Of a DNA stretch of 35,371 nt, positions 35,209-35,371 are shown piece after piece. Numbering within the stretch: the first letter of the stretch is position 1; every line of letters begins with the position of its first letter. The stretch is from Paranoxybacillus vitaminiphilus (GTDB lineage Bacteria > Bacillota > Bacilli > Bacillales > Anoxybacillaceae): contig NZ_QLMH01000001.1 of the NCBI RefSeq assembly GCF_003259935.1, positions 1 through 35,371 of the forward strand, read 5' to 3'. The notes below the pieces were generated by a model that saw only the letters and a program-made list of their open reading frames with translations, was not told where the DNA came from and searched no databases. Made by a program: the position numbers and the translations under genes.

Positions 35209-35371
35209 ATGAATTTATTCAGGAAAAAATCAGTTGACGCACTGTTGAACGAAGCAGGAAACAAAGGAATAGCATTGAAAAAAGAGTTAGGAGCATTTGA
35301 CTTAACGATGCTCGGGATTGGCGCGATCATCGGTACAGGAATCTTCGTCTTAACAGGAGTTGCGGCTTCGG
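35209..35371 (+). CDS. APC-family amino acid permease, 5' part
   Basis: The first 54 codons of a transporter that runs past the window. A cytosolic head with MNLFRKKSVDALLNEAG is followed by LKKELGAFDLTMLGIGAIIG and TGIFVLTGVAAS, the first membrane helix with the GxGIGxGIF-type substrate motif of cationic amino acid transporters (YfnA-like). AAGGAGAGA lies 8 bases before the ATG. Divergent from the DUF485-actP operon. Confidence 0.85.
   Translation, partial: MNLFRKKSVDALLNEAGNKGIALKKELGAFDLTMLGIGAIIGTGIFVLTGVAAS

Overview
This window looks like chromosomal DNA of a low-GC, spore-forming Bacillaceae, most like the Geobacillus/Parageobacillus/Anoxybacillus group. That placement is inferred from AGGAGG-type ribosome sites, sigma-A promoters, CcpA cre-like operators, gene content (Mqo, DUF485/ActP, DUF421, DUF5667, an N-succinylamino acid racemase cluster) and many decayed insertion-sequence pieces. 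No rRNA, tRNA or CRISPR array was seen.

The left end (1-6.6 kb) is an accessory, scrambled zone. It holds the start of a gene running off the left edge, a stand-alone PD-(D/E)XK nuclease-like gene, an IS21-like scrap fused to an N-terminally truncated actin-like (ParM-type) partition gene with its small partner, and the C-terminal stub of a type III restriction subunit. An intact malate:quinone oxidoreductase gene (mqo) sits among them. It is followed by a broken tyrosine recombinase, an unrecognised ORF, an XRE regulator and a TumE/DUF6516-like candidate toxin. At 6.7-8.9 kb is a SulP transporter/ArsR repressor operon with a good promoter and a perfect 8-bp inverted repeat that fits an operator. 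From 8.9 to 10.4 kb there are terminators, tiny ORFs and an IS630-type transposase remnant.

The most unusual unit is the three-gene operon at 10.48-15.63 kb. It encodes a 1162-residue STAND-like ATPase with a helical-repeat middle and a YkgJ-like cysteine-cluster C-terminus, a PrmA-like methyltransferase, and a HEPN-like/CBS protein carrying an RNAIVH motif. IS630-like and IS110-like remnants lie on either side of it. It is a candidate undescribed system; a defence or stress role is inference only.

From 15.9 kb on the content is mostly metabolic. There is a membrane-anchored unknown, an HXXEE membrane protein, an aryl-alcohol-type alcohol dehydrogenase with an aldehyde dehydrogenase behind a cre-like site, and a seven-helix MHYT-like/PAS/PAS/GGDEF/EAL cyclic-di-GMP protein. 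A two-part ThrE-type exporter lies next to an M20 hydrolase, a GNAT acyltransferase and an enolase-superfamily racemase, the set known from Geobacillus kaustophilus for one-way D- to L-amino acid conversion. Further right are a DUF421 C-terminal fragment, a decayed 600-bp stretch with inverted repeats, a glycosyltransferase overlapping a HipA-like kinase gene, a secreted coiled-coil DUF5667 protein with 22-residue repeats, a large MITE-like hairpin, a DUF485-ActP symporter operon with a palindromic cre site, and the first 54 codons of an amino acid permease.
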